Positions 32,997 through 43,195 are shown, numbered from the stretch's first letter. The stretch is DNA of 64,000 nucleotides from Candidatus Krumholzibacteriia bacterium (GCA_014859985.1 JACZKN010000092.1:1-64000), one strand, 5' to 3'. The notes: generated by a model not told the origin, from the sequence alone. Numbers and translations are program-made.

Positions 32997-35541
32997 TGTG
33001 CGAGTCCGGCTATCGGCCGAAGGCGTCGCCGAGGTCGTGGCCTCCCTCAAGAAGGTCCAGGCCGAAAGCCAGAATACCTCGGCCAAACAGGCGCGCGGGT
33101 TCTCGGGTCTGAACCGCGTCCTGGGCTCGACTTCATCGCTTCTCGGCGGCCTCGGAGTCGCTCTCGGAGTGCGCCAGTTCCAGCAGTGGATCCAGTCTTC
33201 GGTGAACGCCGCTGACCAGATCCAGAAACTCGGTCAGAAGGTCGGCGCTTCGACCGAAAACCTCTCTGCCTTGCACCTTCTGGCCCGGACCTCCGCCTCA
33301 AGCCTCGGGGAGATGGGTGCGGCCCTCGCCAAGCAGAACAAGTTCATCGGGGATGTGGCTGAGGGTAACCCGAAGGCCGTCGCCACCTTTCGCGACTTAG
33401 GGCTGACTCTCGATGACTTGAAGGGCAAGGACTCGGTCGAGATCTTCGAGCTCCTGGCTCAGCGGATCACCGCTATGCCCTCGCCGATCCAGAAGACCAA
33501 GACCGCCATGGACATCTTCGGGCGGGCCGGGTCGAACCTCATCCCGACCATGAATGCCCTGGCGGACGAGGGCCTTGGTGGGGTCATCGAACGAGCCCGC
33601 GAACTGGGCGTCCTGATCGACACCCGCCTGGCCGAGTCCGCCCGGCAGATGAACGACGACTTCGAGCTCCTGAAGGCCCAGAGCGAAGGCCTCGGCACCC
33701 GGTTGGCCGCGGGTCTCGTGCCGCAGCTGTCCCAGGCCCTGCAGATCATGAGCGGCGACCTGAAGCAGACCACCGAGGCCTGGGAGAAGTTCGGCCAGGG
33801 CATCGGGCTCGTGCTGAAGTTCATCGTCGCGGTCGTCTCGTCCGCGTTCGACGTGGTGGGCACGGCGCTGTCGTTCGTGATGATGCGGATCGATTCGAGC
33901 GTCAGGGCGGTCTGGGCATTGCTGCACGGCAATCTCGATGAGGCCAAGGCCTATCTCAAGACCGCGGGCGAAGCGATCAGCGCCGAGCAGAACGAACTGT
34001 TCGACCGCCTGAAGGCCCGGTTCGAACTGACGATCACCACCCCGACCGAGCCCACCGCGCGAGAGGAAGCCCCTGCGGAGGATTACTCCGAGGACCCGGC
34101 CGCGTTGGCCGCCAAACGCGCCCAGGCTCTCCAGATGACCCTCGATCGCGAGCTGGCGCTGGTCAGGTCGATGGGAGCCCTACGCAACGCCGCCGAGAAG
34201 CGGTCTTTCGAGCAGGGCCTCAAGGACGTCCGCTCCTACTACGAGGATCGCCGCCGTGCGGCTGAGGAGGAGTACGCCAAGGAGATCGCCGTCCTCGAGC
34301 AGAAGCGTGCTCTTCTTGACAGCGAAGTCGATCCGAGCCGTCGCCTGCAGGAACAGGGGAAGATCGACGCCGAACTGGCCAAAGCTCGCGCGACACAGGA
34401 AGAGCGCATCGCTGCGTTGCTGTACGAGGAGCGCGAGGCGGTCCAGAAGCTCGCCCAAGAGCGCCTTGGGCTCGAGAAGACCCTGCTCGAAGCCCAGGGC
34501 CGCCGCCACGAAGCCGCGCTCCTGGGAATCGACGAAGAGATCCGGCGGGCCGATCTGCTGCTCAAGAAGCAGGGCGCAGCGGACGCCGAGCGCGAGGCCA
34601 CGCTCGCCCGGCTGCGCAGTTCGATGGAATCCGGGGCCAACTTCGACGAGATCAAGCGCCAGGCCGAAGCCGCGCTGGCCGACCTGGACGCCACGCGCTC
34701 CGAGATCGAAGCCCGCGTCTCGGCGGGCCTGCTGTCCCAGGTCGAGGGCGAGCAGCAGATCCTGGACATCGAAGCCGAGCGCCTGACGGCCCTGCAGGCT
34801 CTCGCGGAGGCACTCGAGCAAACGGCCTGGGCTACCGGGGACCCGGAGAAGATCGCCCAGGCCAGAGGCTTCACCGAAGCGGTCCGCGACCTCGGGTTCG
34901 CGGTCGAGGGTGCCCGCGCTTCGTTCGCCGCCTTCGGCAAGACGGCGCTGGATAGTGGTCGCGACGCCCTGACCGAGTTCTTCGACACCGGGATCACCGG
35001 CGCGAAATCCCTCGGCGATGCCTTCCGAAACTTGGCCCTGTCGATCATCGCCGATCTGAAGCGCATGGCCGCCCAGCTTCTGGCCACCGCCATCATCAAG
35101 AAGATCGCCGGGGTGTTCAGCGGTGGCGGTCAGGTCGGGGGGGCGGATAAGAAAGCCACGGGCGGTGTCCTGGGCGGGCTCGGCACCGGCACGTCGGATT
35201 CCAACCTCGCTTGGTTCTCTCGCGGCGAGTACCTCGTGCGCGCCGCGGTGGTCCGCGAGCCGGGCGTCCTGCGCCACCTCGACGAACTGAACCGCCGCGG
35301 ATCACAGGCCTTGGTCCCGACTCCTGTCCTTATCGAATCCCCCGTGCCTCGCTTCGCCGAGGGCGGCCTGGTCGATGGGCCCGCAGCCACGGACCCGCAG
35401 GCCTCCAACGACAGTCAACTGCTGATCGGCCTGGAGGATGGGCTGATCCTCCGCCACCTGGAAAGCCCCGCCGGCCAGCGCATCCTGGTCAAGGCCATGG
35501 CCAAGAACCGCCGCGCGATCCGCTCGGCCCTGGGGACGTGA
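32983..35541 (+). CDS. Tail tape measure protein
   Basis: An 852-residue protein that sets tail length and passes into the host envelope during DNA ejection. Residues 1-300 carry the usual tape-measure start (LGVRQFQQWIQSSVNAADQI, then VGASTENLSALHLLA) and a hydrophobic stretch (VLKFIVAVVSSAFDVVGTAL). The middle, 370-650, is long Glu/Arg/Ala coiled coil. The end is Gly-rich with GGGQVGGADKKATGGVLGGL. A tape of 852 residues suggests a tail of roughly 120 nm by the usual 0.15 nm per residue. It overlaps the GT frame. Confidence 0.9.
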   Translation: MATPDVRVRLSAEGVAEVVASLKKVQAESQNTSAKQARGFSGLNRVLGSTSSLLGGLGVALGVRQFQQWIQSSVNAADQIQKLGQKVGASTENLSALHLLARTSASSLGEMGAALAKQNKFIGDVAEGNPKAVATFRDLGLTLDDLKGKDSVEIFELLAQRITAMPSPIQKTKTAMDIFGRAGSNLIPTMNALADEGLGGVIERARELGVLIDTRLAESARQMNDDFELLKAQSEGLGTRLAAGLVPQLSQALQIMSGDLKQTTEAWEKFGQGIGLVLKFIVAVVSSAFDVVGTALSFVMMRIDSSVRAVWALLHGNLDEAKAYLKTAGEAISAEQNELFDRLKARFELTITTPTEPTAREEAPAEDYSEDPAALAAKRAQALQMTLDRELALVRSMGALRNAAEKRSFEQGLKDVRSYYEDRRRAAEEEYAKEIAVLEQKRALLDSEVDPSRRLQEQGKIDAELAKARATQEERIAALLYEEREAVQKLAQERLGLEKTLLEAQGRRHEAALLGIDEEIRRADLLLKKQGAADAEREATLARLRSSMESGANFDEIKRQAEAALADLDATRSEIEARVSAGLLSQVEGEQQILDIEAERLTALQALAEALEQTAWATGDPEKIAQARGFTEAVRDLGFAVEGARASFAAFGKTALDSGRDALTEFFDTGITGAKSLGDAFRNLALSIIADLKRMAAQLLATAIIKKIAGVFSGGGQVGGADKKATGGVLGGLGTGTSDSNLAWFSRGEYLVRAAVVREPGVLRHLDELNRRGSQALVPTPVLIESPVPRFAEGGLVDGPAATDPQASNDSQLLIGLEDGLILRHLESPAGQRILVKAMAKNRRAIRSALGT

Positions 35542-35544
35542 GCC

Positions 35545-37182
35545 ATGTTCGCCACCGGAACCGCCACCGACTACAACGACCTGGCCGAGCGGCTGAACAC
35601 CTTCCTGACCGCGAAGGGGTCGGCCTTCGGGCTCACCTATGCAGGGACCGGAGACGGAAGCCTGACTGGCTACTCCGGCGGTGTGTCGTCTGTCGCTGAG
35701 ACGTTCACCATCACCGCGACTTCCCCTACGTCCTTCGACGTGGTCGGCACGGTGACCGGATCGATCGGCCCTGCCACCGTCGGCACCCCGTTCGCCCACA
35801 CCAACCTGGAGTTCCTGATCACGGCTGGAGCGACCCCCTTCGTTGCCGGTGATCAGTTCGTCCTGTCGACCGCCCCCAAATGGACCAGCCTGCGCCGGTC
35901 GCGCGGCTGCCGGCTCGAGGCCACCCAGGGCAACGAGGGCGCTTACGCCGTCCAGAACCTGGTCGACGGCAAGCTCAACATCTGGCCGTTCAACATCTCC
36001 AGCCTGACGAGCCGCTCCTGGAACATCTACACGACGGTAACGCTGCCCCAAGAGGTGGAGATCACCTTCTTCGAGCCGGTGACGATCGCCGCCTATGAGC
36101 TGACGCTCCACGACACCTCAGGCCAGGCCCCCAACTACTGGGAGATGCAGTACTGGGATGGCGGCGCCTGGGTGGCCCTCGACACCCAGATGGGGATCAT
36201 CTTCTACAACGGGATTCCGCAGACCTTCACCATCGCATCGCCGGTGTCCGCGACCCGCTACCGGTGGCACATCACCAGCCTGCGCTACAGCCAGCTGCAC
36301 ATGGGAACCCTGCGCATGTTCAGGCAGGCGGACGGGGTCGACGCCTGCTTCCACGAGTACGCCTGGAAGGCCCCGGGCAATGACGGCAACTCGGAGATCT
36401 ACGTCGGGATCCACGGCTTCGAGCGGCAGGACGCCGACTATTTCGACTGGGAAATCGTCGGCATGGACGGCTGGCTCTCCGGGTCCAGCTTCTACCAGCA
36501 GGCCGGAATTCAGGGGAACCTCTACCTGCCGCTCTGGAACGCCGCCATCCCCTACTGGTTCGTCTGCGACGGCCGCCACGCCGTGGTGATCGCCAAGATC
36601 TCCACCCAGTACGAGATCGCGGTCTTCGGCCTGCTCGACCCCTACTACTCCCCGGGCCAGTGGCCCTATCCGCTGGTCCTGGGCGGATCAATGTCCCACG
36701 GGGAGTTCTCCAGCTGGGACGACACCGACTACAGGTGGTCGGTGACGGACAATCGCCACCGTATCCCGACGCATGCCGACACGGGCAACGCTCCGGTGGG
36801 CAGCGGTGAGCGCGACCCCTGGGACACCCAGCTGCGCGTCCGGAACCTCGATGGCGGCTGGAAGGCCGTCGAGGGAGCGCAACTCGACGCCATCACCTCC
36901 ACACCGCAGATCTACCAACACATCATCTGGCCGACGCGGTGCGGCCTGTCCCAGCTCGACCCCGGTCCCGGGGCCACCTATGACCTGTGGCCCGTGATGC
37001 TCATGCTCGGAGACCTCGGCAACGGCTACAACACGCCGGGCCAGTTGCCGGGCCTGGCCCTGGTCACCGGGCAGGACCTGAGCGCCGAGACCCTGATCCG
37101 CCAGGGCGCGGTCGACTGGATCGTCATCCCCAACGTCTTCCGCAACGACCGCGACGACTTCTGCGCCGTGAGGTTGGACTAA
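35545..37182 (+). CDS. Distal tail protein with discoidin-like carbohydrate-binding region
   Basis: A 545-residue protein directly after the tape measure. Residues 1-110 (YNDLAERLNTFLTAKGSAFG ... FEFLITAGATPFVAGDQFVL type strands) look like a baseplate or tail-fibre attachment domain. Residues 125-265 resemble an F5/8 type C (discoidin) lectin: AYAVQNLVDGKLNIWPF, TVTLPQEVEITFFEP, YELTLHDT, YWEMQYWDGGAWVALD, RYRWHITS. The remainder is shared in style with the next gene (WFVCDGRHAVVIAKI; LDPYYSPGQWPYPLVLGGSM). It is probably a receptor-binding or tail-tip protein; the lectin call rests on pattern. Confidence 0.65.
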   Translation: MFATGTATDYNDLAERLNTFLTAKGSAFGLTYAGTGDGSLTGYSGGVSSVAETFTITATSPTSFDVVGTVTGSIGPATVGTPFAHTNLEFLITAGATPFVAGDQFVLSTAPKWTSLRRSRGCRLEATQGNEGAYAVQNLVDGKLNIWPFNISSLTSRSWNIYTTVTLPQEVEITFFEPVTIAAYELTLHDTSGQAPNYWEMQYWDGGAWVALDTQMGIIFYNGIPQTFTIASPVSATRYRWHITSLRYSQLHMGTLRMFRQADGVDACFHEYAWKAPGNDGNSEIYVGIHGFERQDADYFDWEIVGMDGWLSGSSFYQQAGIQGNLYLPLWNAAIPYWFVCDGRHAVVIAKISTQYEIAVFGLLDPYYSPGQWPYPLVLGGSMSHGEFSSWDDTDYRWSVTDNRHRIPTHADTGNAPVGSGERDPWDTQLRVRNLDGGWKAVEGAQLDAITSTPQIYQHIIWPTRCGLSQLDPGPGATYDLWPVMLMLGDLGNGYNTPGQLPGLALVTGQDLSAETLIRQGAVDWIVIPNVFRNDRDDFCAVRLD

Positions 37183-38255
37183 TGGCCGCTTCCTACCAGA
37201 CCGGAATCAGCAGCTCGCCCACGAACCTCCTGCAGACGCTGGTGGCCTGGCTCTCTGCCCAAGGCTGGACCGTGAACCAGTCCGAACAGGAAGGCACCGG
37301 TTGGCGGTCCCACCTGGTGAAGTCCGGCAGCCTGAACCTGAACCTCCGCGCCGCGGAGGACGAACGGCTCTGGACCAGAGGCATCAGCAGCTACCACGAC
37401 CTGGGCGATGGCGGCTACGGGATCGGCCTGTACCTGGGAACCGGCTGGGACGGGGAGGAATTCTGGGACGCCCAACCGGGTGGCCCCATGCGGCCCTACG
37501 ATCTGACCACGTCCGGCTGCGGCATGAACCTGCCCCAAGGACAGATCTCGGCCTACCACTTCTTCGACGACGGCAACGACCACATCACCGTCGTCGTGGA
37601 GCGCGCGGCGGGGATCTTCTGCCACATGGGGTGGGGCCCGTCCCTTGAGCGGGCGACCTTGCCCGAACCGTTCCCCTACTTCTACGCGAGCTCGAGCACG
37701 AAGCTCAACACCGCCGAAACCTCGGATCTGCTCTCCGGTAACCGGCACGGGATCGATCTGACCGCCTTTCCGCCCATGTCCCACACGGACGAGGACTACT
37801 CGACCATGGGCGGGTCGACGGCGCTGACCCATTGCACGGCATTCGTTCGCGTGGACGCCGCGTCCTTCTCTGGCCGCTGGGTCGGCGACTGCAAGGATGA
37901 GAACGAGGGTTACGGCTGGACCGGCCGCCGCATGCGCGACGCCCTGAACAAGTGTCTGGCCGCCCAGGGCGGCATGGAAGAGGACGAGTACGTCAACTAC
38001 CAGTACCTGTGGGACGACGGCTCGGGCGGACCCGGGGAGAGGACGCTGCAGAGCGCATTCGGCGGTGCGCTGATGCTCCCCTTGCACTGCTTCGTGGAGA
38101 CCGTTCCTCAGGGTCGCTGGGCCCCGATCGGCTATCCGCCCACTGTGTTCTGGACCGAAGCCGTAGGCCACGGCTACAGCGCTGGCGACATCTACCAGTT
38201 GGGCGGCCAGGACTACATGCTGTTCCCGTTCTTCGCCGTCAGGAAGGCCGCCTGA
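37182..38255 (+). CDS. Distal tail protein, related in style to the preceding gene
   Basis: A 357-residue protein whose start overlaps the previous stop (TAATG). N-terminus: SYQTGISSSPTNLLQTLVAW, the same 'time slot' helix and strand seen in the preceding protein. A core with WFCHMGWGP-like and FFAVRKAA strands follows (ITVVVERAAGIFCHMGWGPS; TEAVGHGYSAGDIYQLGGQD). It lacks the discoidin insert, so the two genes probably arose by duplication, with one copy acquiring a lectin. Probably a tail-tip component. Confidence 0.6.
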   Translation: MAASYQTGISSSPTNLLQTLVAWLSAQGWTVNQSEQEGTGWRSHLVKSGSLNLNLRAAEDERLWTRGISSYHDLGDGGYGIGLYLGTGWDGEEFWDAQPGGPMRPYDLTTSGCGMNLPQGQISAYHFFDDGNDHITVVVERAAGIFCHMGWGPSLERATLPEPFPYFYASSSTKLNTAETSDLLSGNRHGIDLTAFPPMSHTDEDYSTMGGSTALTHCTAFVRVDAASFSGRWVGDCKDENEGYGWTGRRMRDALNKCLAAQGGMEEDEYVNYQYLWDDGSGGPGERTLQSAFGGALMLPLHCFVETVPQGRWAPIGYPPTVFWTEAVGHGYSAGDIYQLGGQDYMLFPFFAVRKAA

Positions 38256-39331
38256 TGGCCACCGCGGTCGTTATCCCTGGTCCGTTGAACCTCATCTCTG
38301 GGACCGACTATTCGGTCGATCTGGCGACAGCCGTCCTCGATCCTGTAAGCACGCGTCCTCTGCATGTCGTCGGCATGAACGCCGGCGTTCGCACGGTGCT
38401 GGCCGATCCGCGCCCTGCGGCATTCCAAAAGGACGGCGGCGTCGCCCCGGTCCATGGCCTCGCGGTGCTCGGCCGCGTCCATGTGATCCCACGCAGGTTC
38501 GACCTCGGCGCGGTGGTATCAGAGCAGGAAGCCGAAGTCGAGGTCTGGAACGCCGACATCTATCGTGCCCAGGTCCTTGAGGAGATCACCGTTGACGGCC
38601 CCACCGGGATCGAGGTCGAGGACCCCATCGGCCTGCCGGCCCACTTCCCCGCCTCCGATTCCCAGGTCTACATGGTCAGGGCGCTGACCGACGGCGATGC
38701 CCTGATCGACAACCTCGTCACCTGGGAGTTCACAGGGCTAGACCCGTTGGGGACCAACCTCCGGGTGCTGGGGTTCCGGCTGATCCCATTCCCGTTCCCG
38801 CCGAACTGGGCGCAGCCCGTGACCGAGACGTTCGGGTTCATGACCGACATCATCGTCTCTTACCGGGGCATGGAGCAGCGCATCCAGTTGCGCACGGTCC
38901 CCGTGGGCACGATCCGCTACGCGACGCTGCTGGATGACCTGCGGGATGCCCAGATGGCTGGCGCGATCCTCTTCGGCAACCAAGCTCGGGCGTTTGGTGT
39001 CGGCCGTTGGCAATTCCAGACCCGACTGCTGCAGAACGCCAGCGCGGACGACCACGAGGTCTTCTGCGACACGTCCGACATCCCGTTCGAGCCCGGCGGC
39101 ATGGTCCTGCTGTGGACCGACCCCTACCACTGGGAAGTCCAGACCATCGAGAGCGTTCTTTCGGACCGCGTGGTTCTCAGCTTCGGGCTCATCCAATCCT
39201 GGGCTGCAGGTCCTACCATCGTCCTGCCGATCGTGGTCGGCCGGTTGTCGGCCGAAGAGGGCTTCACCTGGGATTCCCTGTCGATCGCGTCCACTTCGCT
39301 CACCTTCGACGTCGACGGGTTCCGGCCATGA
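38255..39331 (+). CDS. Distal tail / baseplate protein, unknown family
   Basis: A 358-residue all-beta protein. Repeated strand-rich segments (VHVIPRRFDLGAVVSEQEAEVEVWNAD; YMVRALTDGDALIDNL; WTDPYHWEVQTIESV) suggest several small beta domains of a tail-tip component. It is overlapped at the start by the previous stop and at its end by the next gene (ATGA). It occupies the slot of GTA/siphophage tail-tip genes upstream of the BR0599 protein. Confidence 0.6.
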   Translation: MATAVVIPGPLNLISGTDYSVDLATAVLDPVSTRPLHVVGMNAGVRTVLADPRPAAFQKDGGVAPVHGLAVLGRVHVIPRRFDLGAVVSEQEAEVEVWNADIYRAQVLEEITVDGPTGIEVEDPIGLPAHFPASDSQVYMVRALTDGDALIDNLVTWEFTGLDPLGTNLRVLGFRLIPFPFPPNWAQPVTETFGFMTDIIVSYRGMEQRIQLRTVPVGTIRYATLLDDLRDAQMAGAILFGNQARAFGVGRWQFQTRLLQNASADDHEVFCDTSDIPFEPGGMVLLWTDPYHWEVQTIESVLSDRVVLSFGLIQSWAAGPTIVLPIVVGRLSAEEGFTWDSLSIASTSLTFDVDGFRP

Positions 39332-39948
39332 GTTACCTCGGCTACGACGTCCTCGAGCTCAACTACAACCGCATCGGCGCGTTCGAGGAGCGGCTGCACC
39401 GGAAGTTCACGCTCCTAAACTCGAAGACCGGCCGGCGCGTCGCCGACGAACAGGCACCAGCCCCCGCGGCTTCGCGACCGTTCACCTGGACCGCCTTTGG
39501 CCGTGACGAGATCACAGCTATGCGCACTTTCCTCGACGCCCGCCGAGGCCGCGCGGTGCCGTTCTGGCTGCCCAGCTTCCAGTGGGACCTCGCCCTGTCC
39601 GAGGATGTCTCCCAGAACCAGTCCAGCGCCACCATCTGGTGGATCAGGTACAAGCAGCAGATGTGGGGCACGACCGCGGCCCGGCGTCACCTGGCGATCT
39701 GGTCCCTGGGTGACGGCACCATGGACTACTGCAGGATCGTCGATGCTGTCGATGTGGCGAACTATCAGACCGAAACGCTCACGCTCGACTCGGTGGCCCA
39801 GCGTGAATACTCGCGCACCAAGACGGTGCTGTCGTTCCTGAAGTTCTGCCGCCTGGACGAGGATCGCATCGAGATCTCCTACCCGAGCCCTCAGGTGGCC
39901 GAGGCCACGATCCGGGTCCGTGAACTCCCCCTGGAGGCCCCGCTGTGA
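39328..39948 (+). CDS. Tail-tip protein upstream of the BR0599-like hub protein
   Basis: A 206-residue protein starting at ATG 39328, overlapping neighbours at both ends. It has the FLDARRGRAVPFWLPSFQWD segment and strands typical of distal-tail (Dit/DUF2460-like) proteins of gene-transfer-agent-like tails. It probably forms part of the ring at the tail tip to which hub and fibre proteins bind. Role inferred from sequence style and operon order. Confidence 0.6.
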   Translation: MSYLGYDVLELNYNRIGAFEERLHRKFTLLNSKTGRRVADEQAPAPAASRPFTWTAFGRDEITAMRTFLDARRGRAVPFWLPSFQWDLALSEDVSQNQSSATIWWIRYKQQMWGTTAARRHLAIWSLGDGTMDYCRIVDAVDVANYQTETLTLDSVAQREYSRTKTVLSFLKFCRLDEDRIEISYPSPQVAEATIRVRELPLEAPL

Positions 39949-40745
39949 CCTACGACGTCCGCGAAAAGAGCCGGTACCTGGGCCAGCCCGTCGAGGGCTT
40001 CCGGTTCGCCCAAGGCAGCAACCTGTGGCTCTATACGTCGGCGGATCGGGCGATTACGCTGCCCGCTGGAGTGTTCGCGCCGGAAGCCATCACGCGCAGC
40101 GAGCTCGACTTCTCCCAGGAGGACACCGGCGAGACGATCGACCTGACGCTGCCGCGTCCGAGCCCGGTGGCCGCGCTGTTCATCGGAGACCTGCCATCCA
40201 CTCCGGTCTGGGTGACGGTCTACCGCGCCCACCGCGGCGAAGAGTCGCTTGCCGTGACGATCTTCAGCGGCAAGGTGATCCGCGCCCGCTTCGAGGAATC
40301 CGAAGCCATCCTCACCGGGGCGAGCCTGATGGCCATGCTATCCCGCACGGTGCCGATCCTGGCCATGCAGACCCCGTGCAACCACGTCCTCTACTCGGGA
40401 GCGTGCGGCGCTGACCCGGGCGTTTACCGTGATCAGGTTTCCGCCACGTCGGTGACCGGCGCGACCGTCGTCTCCAACGGGTTCGCTCTGCGCCCTGATC
40501 AGTGGTTCCGTGGGGGCCGTCTCGAATCCTCCACCGGCGAGACCCGCTTCATCGTCGACCACCAAGGCGACACCGTCACGCTGATCTCCCCGATCCCAGG
40601 GCTGTCCTCTCTGGACCAGGTCTGGGCCTACTGGGGCTGCGACCATCTCGAGGCCACCTGCCGCGACAAGTTCAGCAACCTGATCAACCACCTGGGCTGG
40701 TCGCGCCTGCCGGGCCGGAACCCATTCTCCGGGAGGATCGACTGA
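39945..40745 (+). CDS. Phage BR0599/DUF2163-type tail hub protein
   Basis: A 266-residue protein of the DUF2163/BR0599 family. The N-terminal domain (LYTSADRAITLPAGVFAPEA; VWVTVYRAHRGEES) and the C-terminal BR0599 domain with Cys residues (QTPCNHVLYSGACG; WGCDHLEATCRDKFSNLINH) are both present. In gene transfer agents the homologue is a hub protein with an Fe-S-type Cys cluster. It lies directly before the J-like gene, as in that tail type. Confidence 0.8.
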   Translation: MTYDVREKSRYLGQPVEGFRFAQGSNLWLYTSADRAITLPAGVFAPEAITRSELDFSQEDTGETIDLTLPRPSPVAALFIGDLPSTPVWVTVYRAHRGEESLAVTIFSGKVIRARFEESEAILTGASLMAMLSRTVPILAMQTPCNHVLYSGACGADPGVYRDQVSATSVTGATVVSNGFALRPDQWFRGGRLESSTGETRFIVDHQGDTVTLISPIPGLSSLDQVWAYWGCDHLEATCRDKFSNLINHLGWSRLPGRNPFSGRID

Positions 40746-43195
40746 TGGCCTTCTGGATCATGGCCCTGGTCTACATCGTCGGCACGGTGCTCTACGAAGT
40801 CCTTCGCCCCAAGCCGAAGTTCGACGCTCCGACACCGTCGAGCCTGGGCGACTTCCAGTTCCCGACGATCGGCGAGGGCCGGACCATTCCCGTCGTCTGG
40901 GGGACCTGCAAGCTCTCCGGACCCATGGTGACCTGGTACGGCGATCTGCGCATCCAGGCCATCAAGGAGAAGGTCAAGACCGGGCTGTTCTCCTCAAAGG
41001 AAATCACCACCGGCTACAAGTACTACCTCGGCATCCAGCTGGTACTATGCAGTGGTGAGATCGACGAGGTCCTGCAGATCCGGTTCGACGACAGGCGGCC
41101 TTCTGCAGGCTACGCCCACGTTCCGGATCTCACCCAGATCAGCATCAACGCCCCTGGCTTCTTCGGCGGCGAGGACTCCGAAGGCGGCGTCAAAGGCAGC
41201 GTCTACGTCTACCGCGGGACTCCCACCCAGCCGGCGGACTCCTACCTCGAGGCCCGTATCGGGGAGAGCCTGCCCGCCTGGCGAAGGGTCTGCTACGCCG
41301 TATTCCGGCGCGTCTACGTGGGGACGAGCCCCTACATCAAGGCCGTCTCGTTCGTCGTCCGGCGCTGCCCCAATGGCCTCGGTCTCACCGGCGGAGCCCA
41401 CAACATCGATGGCGACGCCAATCCCGCAGCCATGATCTACGACATCCTGATCTCGCCGTCTTCGGAGAACGGTCTCGGGTTGCCGGTGGGGTTTCTGGAT
41501 GTTGCCGCGTTTCGCTCGGTTGGACAGACGCTGGCCGACGAAGGCCTCGGACTTTCCATGCTCCAGGATCGCGGCACAACAGCGAAGGACCTCGTCCTTG
41601 AGATCCTGCGCCACGTCGACGGCGTCATGTACGTGGAACCGGCGTCCGGCCTTCTGACGATCCGCCTGGTCCGGTACGACTACGATCCCGAGGCGATCCC
41701 GGTGCTCGATGCGGACTCGTGCACGGTAAAGTCGTTTGCCCGGCCGTCGTGGGGTGACCTCAAGAACACCGTGCGAATCGGCTACGTCAGCCGTGACGCC
41801 GGGTTCATCGAGAAGACCGCCCAGGCCCAGGACCTCGCTGGGATCGAGGTGCAAGGCGGCGAGGTCTCACTCCAGGATCTCACCCTTCGTGGGCTCTCGA
41901 ATGCGACGTCTGCCCAGCAGGCCGCAGCCCGTGCCCTGGCGGCTCTGGCCTATCCGCTGGCTACGATCACCATCGAGGCTGACCGCTCGGCTTGGGCGTT
42001 CCGGCCCGGGGCGGTATTCAAACTCGTCTGGGACCCGCTGGGGATTGCCGGTATGGCTTGCCGGGTGGTCCGTGTGGGGACTGGCCGCCTCGACTCCGGG
42101 AAGATCGAGATCGAAGCCATGGAGGATATCTTCGCCGTGGACTGGACTGGCTACTCGACTCCGCCAGCGTCCGGTTGGGAAGACCCTTCCGGTGACGTCC
42201 CGGCACTGACCGACCAAGTTGCCCTGGCCGCACCCTATGAGGCGGTGAAGGATTACGGAAGCCTAGGTGCCGATGTGCAACTGGCCATCACGCTCGCCGC
42301 TGCTGGGGTGACCGGGGTCTCCCTCGGATACCGGGCCTATGTGGCTGACGGCGCGGGCGGCTGGGCGCCACCGGTCGATATCCCGTTCTTCACTCCATCA
42401 GGGGTTCTCAGCACTGCGATCGACGAACTCACGAGCGAGATCGTCGTCGCCTCGGGTCTGGACACCGACCTCGTCGAGTCGGTCAGCGCGCCCGACTTTT
42501 CCCTCGGGGTGAGCGTCGCATGGGTGGCCCATGAGGGGGTGGAGGAGTTCATCGCGTTCCAGAACGTAGTGCAGGGCGAGAGCAACATCACGCTTCAGGT
42601 CATCGCGCGGGGGTGCCTCGATACTGCGCCGACTGCATTCTCGGCCGGGACGCGGGTGTGGTTCATCTCCTACGGCAACCAGATCGTGAACATCCGCGGG
42701 CCGGTGCCTCCGACCATCAACGTCTACAACGACATCCGATTTCAGGCCTACAACAACCAGAGCGAGTTTCCGTTCACGTCGTGCCCGACATCGCAAGTCG
42801 TGGCGACCACGCCAGCGCGGTCAGTAAAGGTCTATTGCCCTACCGACCTGCGCTTCAACGGAGAGAGCTACCCGGCGTCCATCACGGGCGAACTGACAGT
42901 ATCCTGGTCGCACCGGAATCGGCTCGGGACCTGGAGCTATGTCGACTCCGGCAAGACGACGTCATCCGAGCCGGGCACAGAATACGACGTCCTGGTCTAC
43001 GGGGAGCTCGGCACGCTGGTTCACACCGAGTCGGGATTGACGGGCACGTCCTGGACCTACCTCGAGGCGACGGAGATCGCGGAGTCGGGGCTCGCGCGAC
43101 TCAACGACCATCTGCGGGTGATCATTCGGACATACGGGGCGGGACGGACTCATGAGGCGATTCGCGAGATCGAGTGGAATGTTGAACGTAACTGA
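40745..43195 (+). CDS. Tail-tip host-interaction protein (J-like / GTA megatron-type)
   Basis: An 816-residue protein starting at ATG 40745, overlapping the previous stop. An N-terminal hydrophobic segment (FWIMALVYIVGTVLYEVL) is followed by the conserved VVWGTCKLSGPMVTWYGDLR region, then a tail-hub fold (DILISPSSENGLGLPVGFLD; YVEPASGLLTIRLVRYDYDP), and C-terminal fibronectin-like strands (LTVSWSHRNRLGTWSYVDSG). It determines host range and contacts the outer membrane. It is the last tail gene before the metal-resistance cassette. Confidence 0.8.
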   Translation: MAFWIMALVYIVGTVLYEVLRPKPKFDAPTPSSLGDFQFPTIGEGRTIPVVWGTCKLSGPMVTWYGDLRIQAIKEKVKTGLFSSKEITTGYKYYLGIQLVLCSGEIDEVLQIRFDDRRPSAGYAHVPDLTQISINAPGFFGGEDSEGGVKGSVYVYRGTPTQPADSYLEARIGESLPAWRRVCYAVFRRVYVGTSPYIKAVSFVVRRCPNGLGLTGGAHNIDGDANPAAMIYDILISPSSENGLGLPVGFLDVAAFRSVGQTLADEGLGLSMLQDRGTTAKDLVLEILRHVDGVMYVEPASGLLTIRLVRYDYDPEAIPVLDADSCTVKSFARPSWGDLKNTVRIGYVSRDAGFIEKTAQAQDLAGIEVQGGEVSLQDLTLRGLSNATSAQQAAARALAALAYPLATITIEADRSAWAFRPGAVFKLVWDPLGIAGMACRVVRVGTGRLDSGKIEIEAMEDIFAVDWTGYSTPPASGWEDPSGDVPALTDQVALAAPYEAVKDYGSLGADVQLAITLAAAGVTGVSLGYRAYVADGAGGWAPPVDIPFFTPSGVLSTAIDELTSEIVVASGLDTDLVESVSAPDFSLGVSVAWVAHEGVEEFIAFQNVVQGESNITLQVIARGCLDTAPTAFSAGTRVWFISYGNQIVNIRGPVPPTINVYNDIRFQAYNNQSEFPFTSCPTSQVVATTPARSVKVYCPTDLRFNGESYPASITGELTVSWSHRNRLGTWSYVDSGKTTSSEPGTEYDVLVYGELGTLVHTESGLTGTSWTYLEATEIAESGLARLNDHLRVIIRTYGAGRTHEAIREIEWNVERN

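Noticed and set aside
28025..43195. Gene transfer agent rather than a phage
   Set aside because: The tail-tip genes are GTA-like in style, but the element has its own primase, helicase, RusA, Sak4-like recombinase and exonuclease, which GTAs lack.
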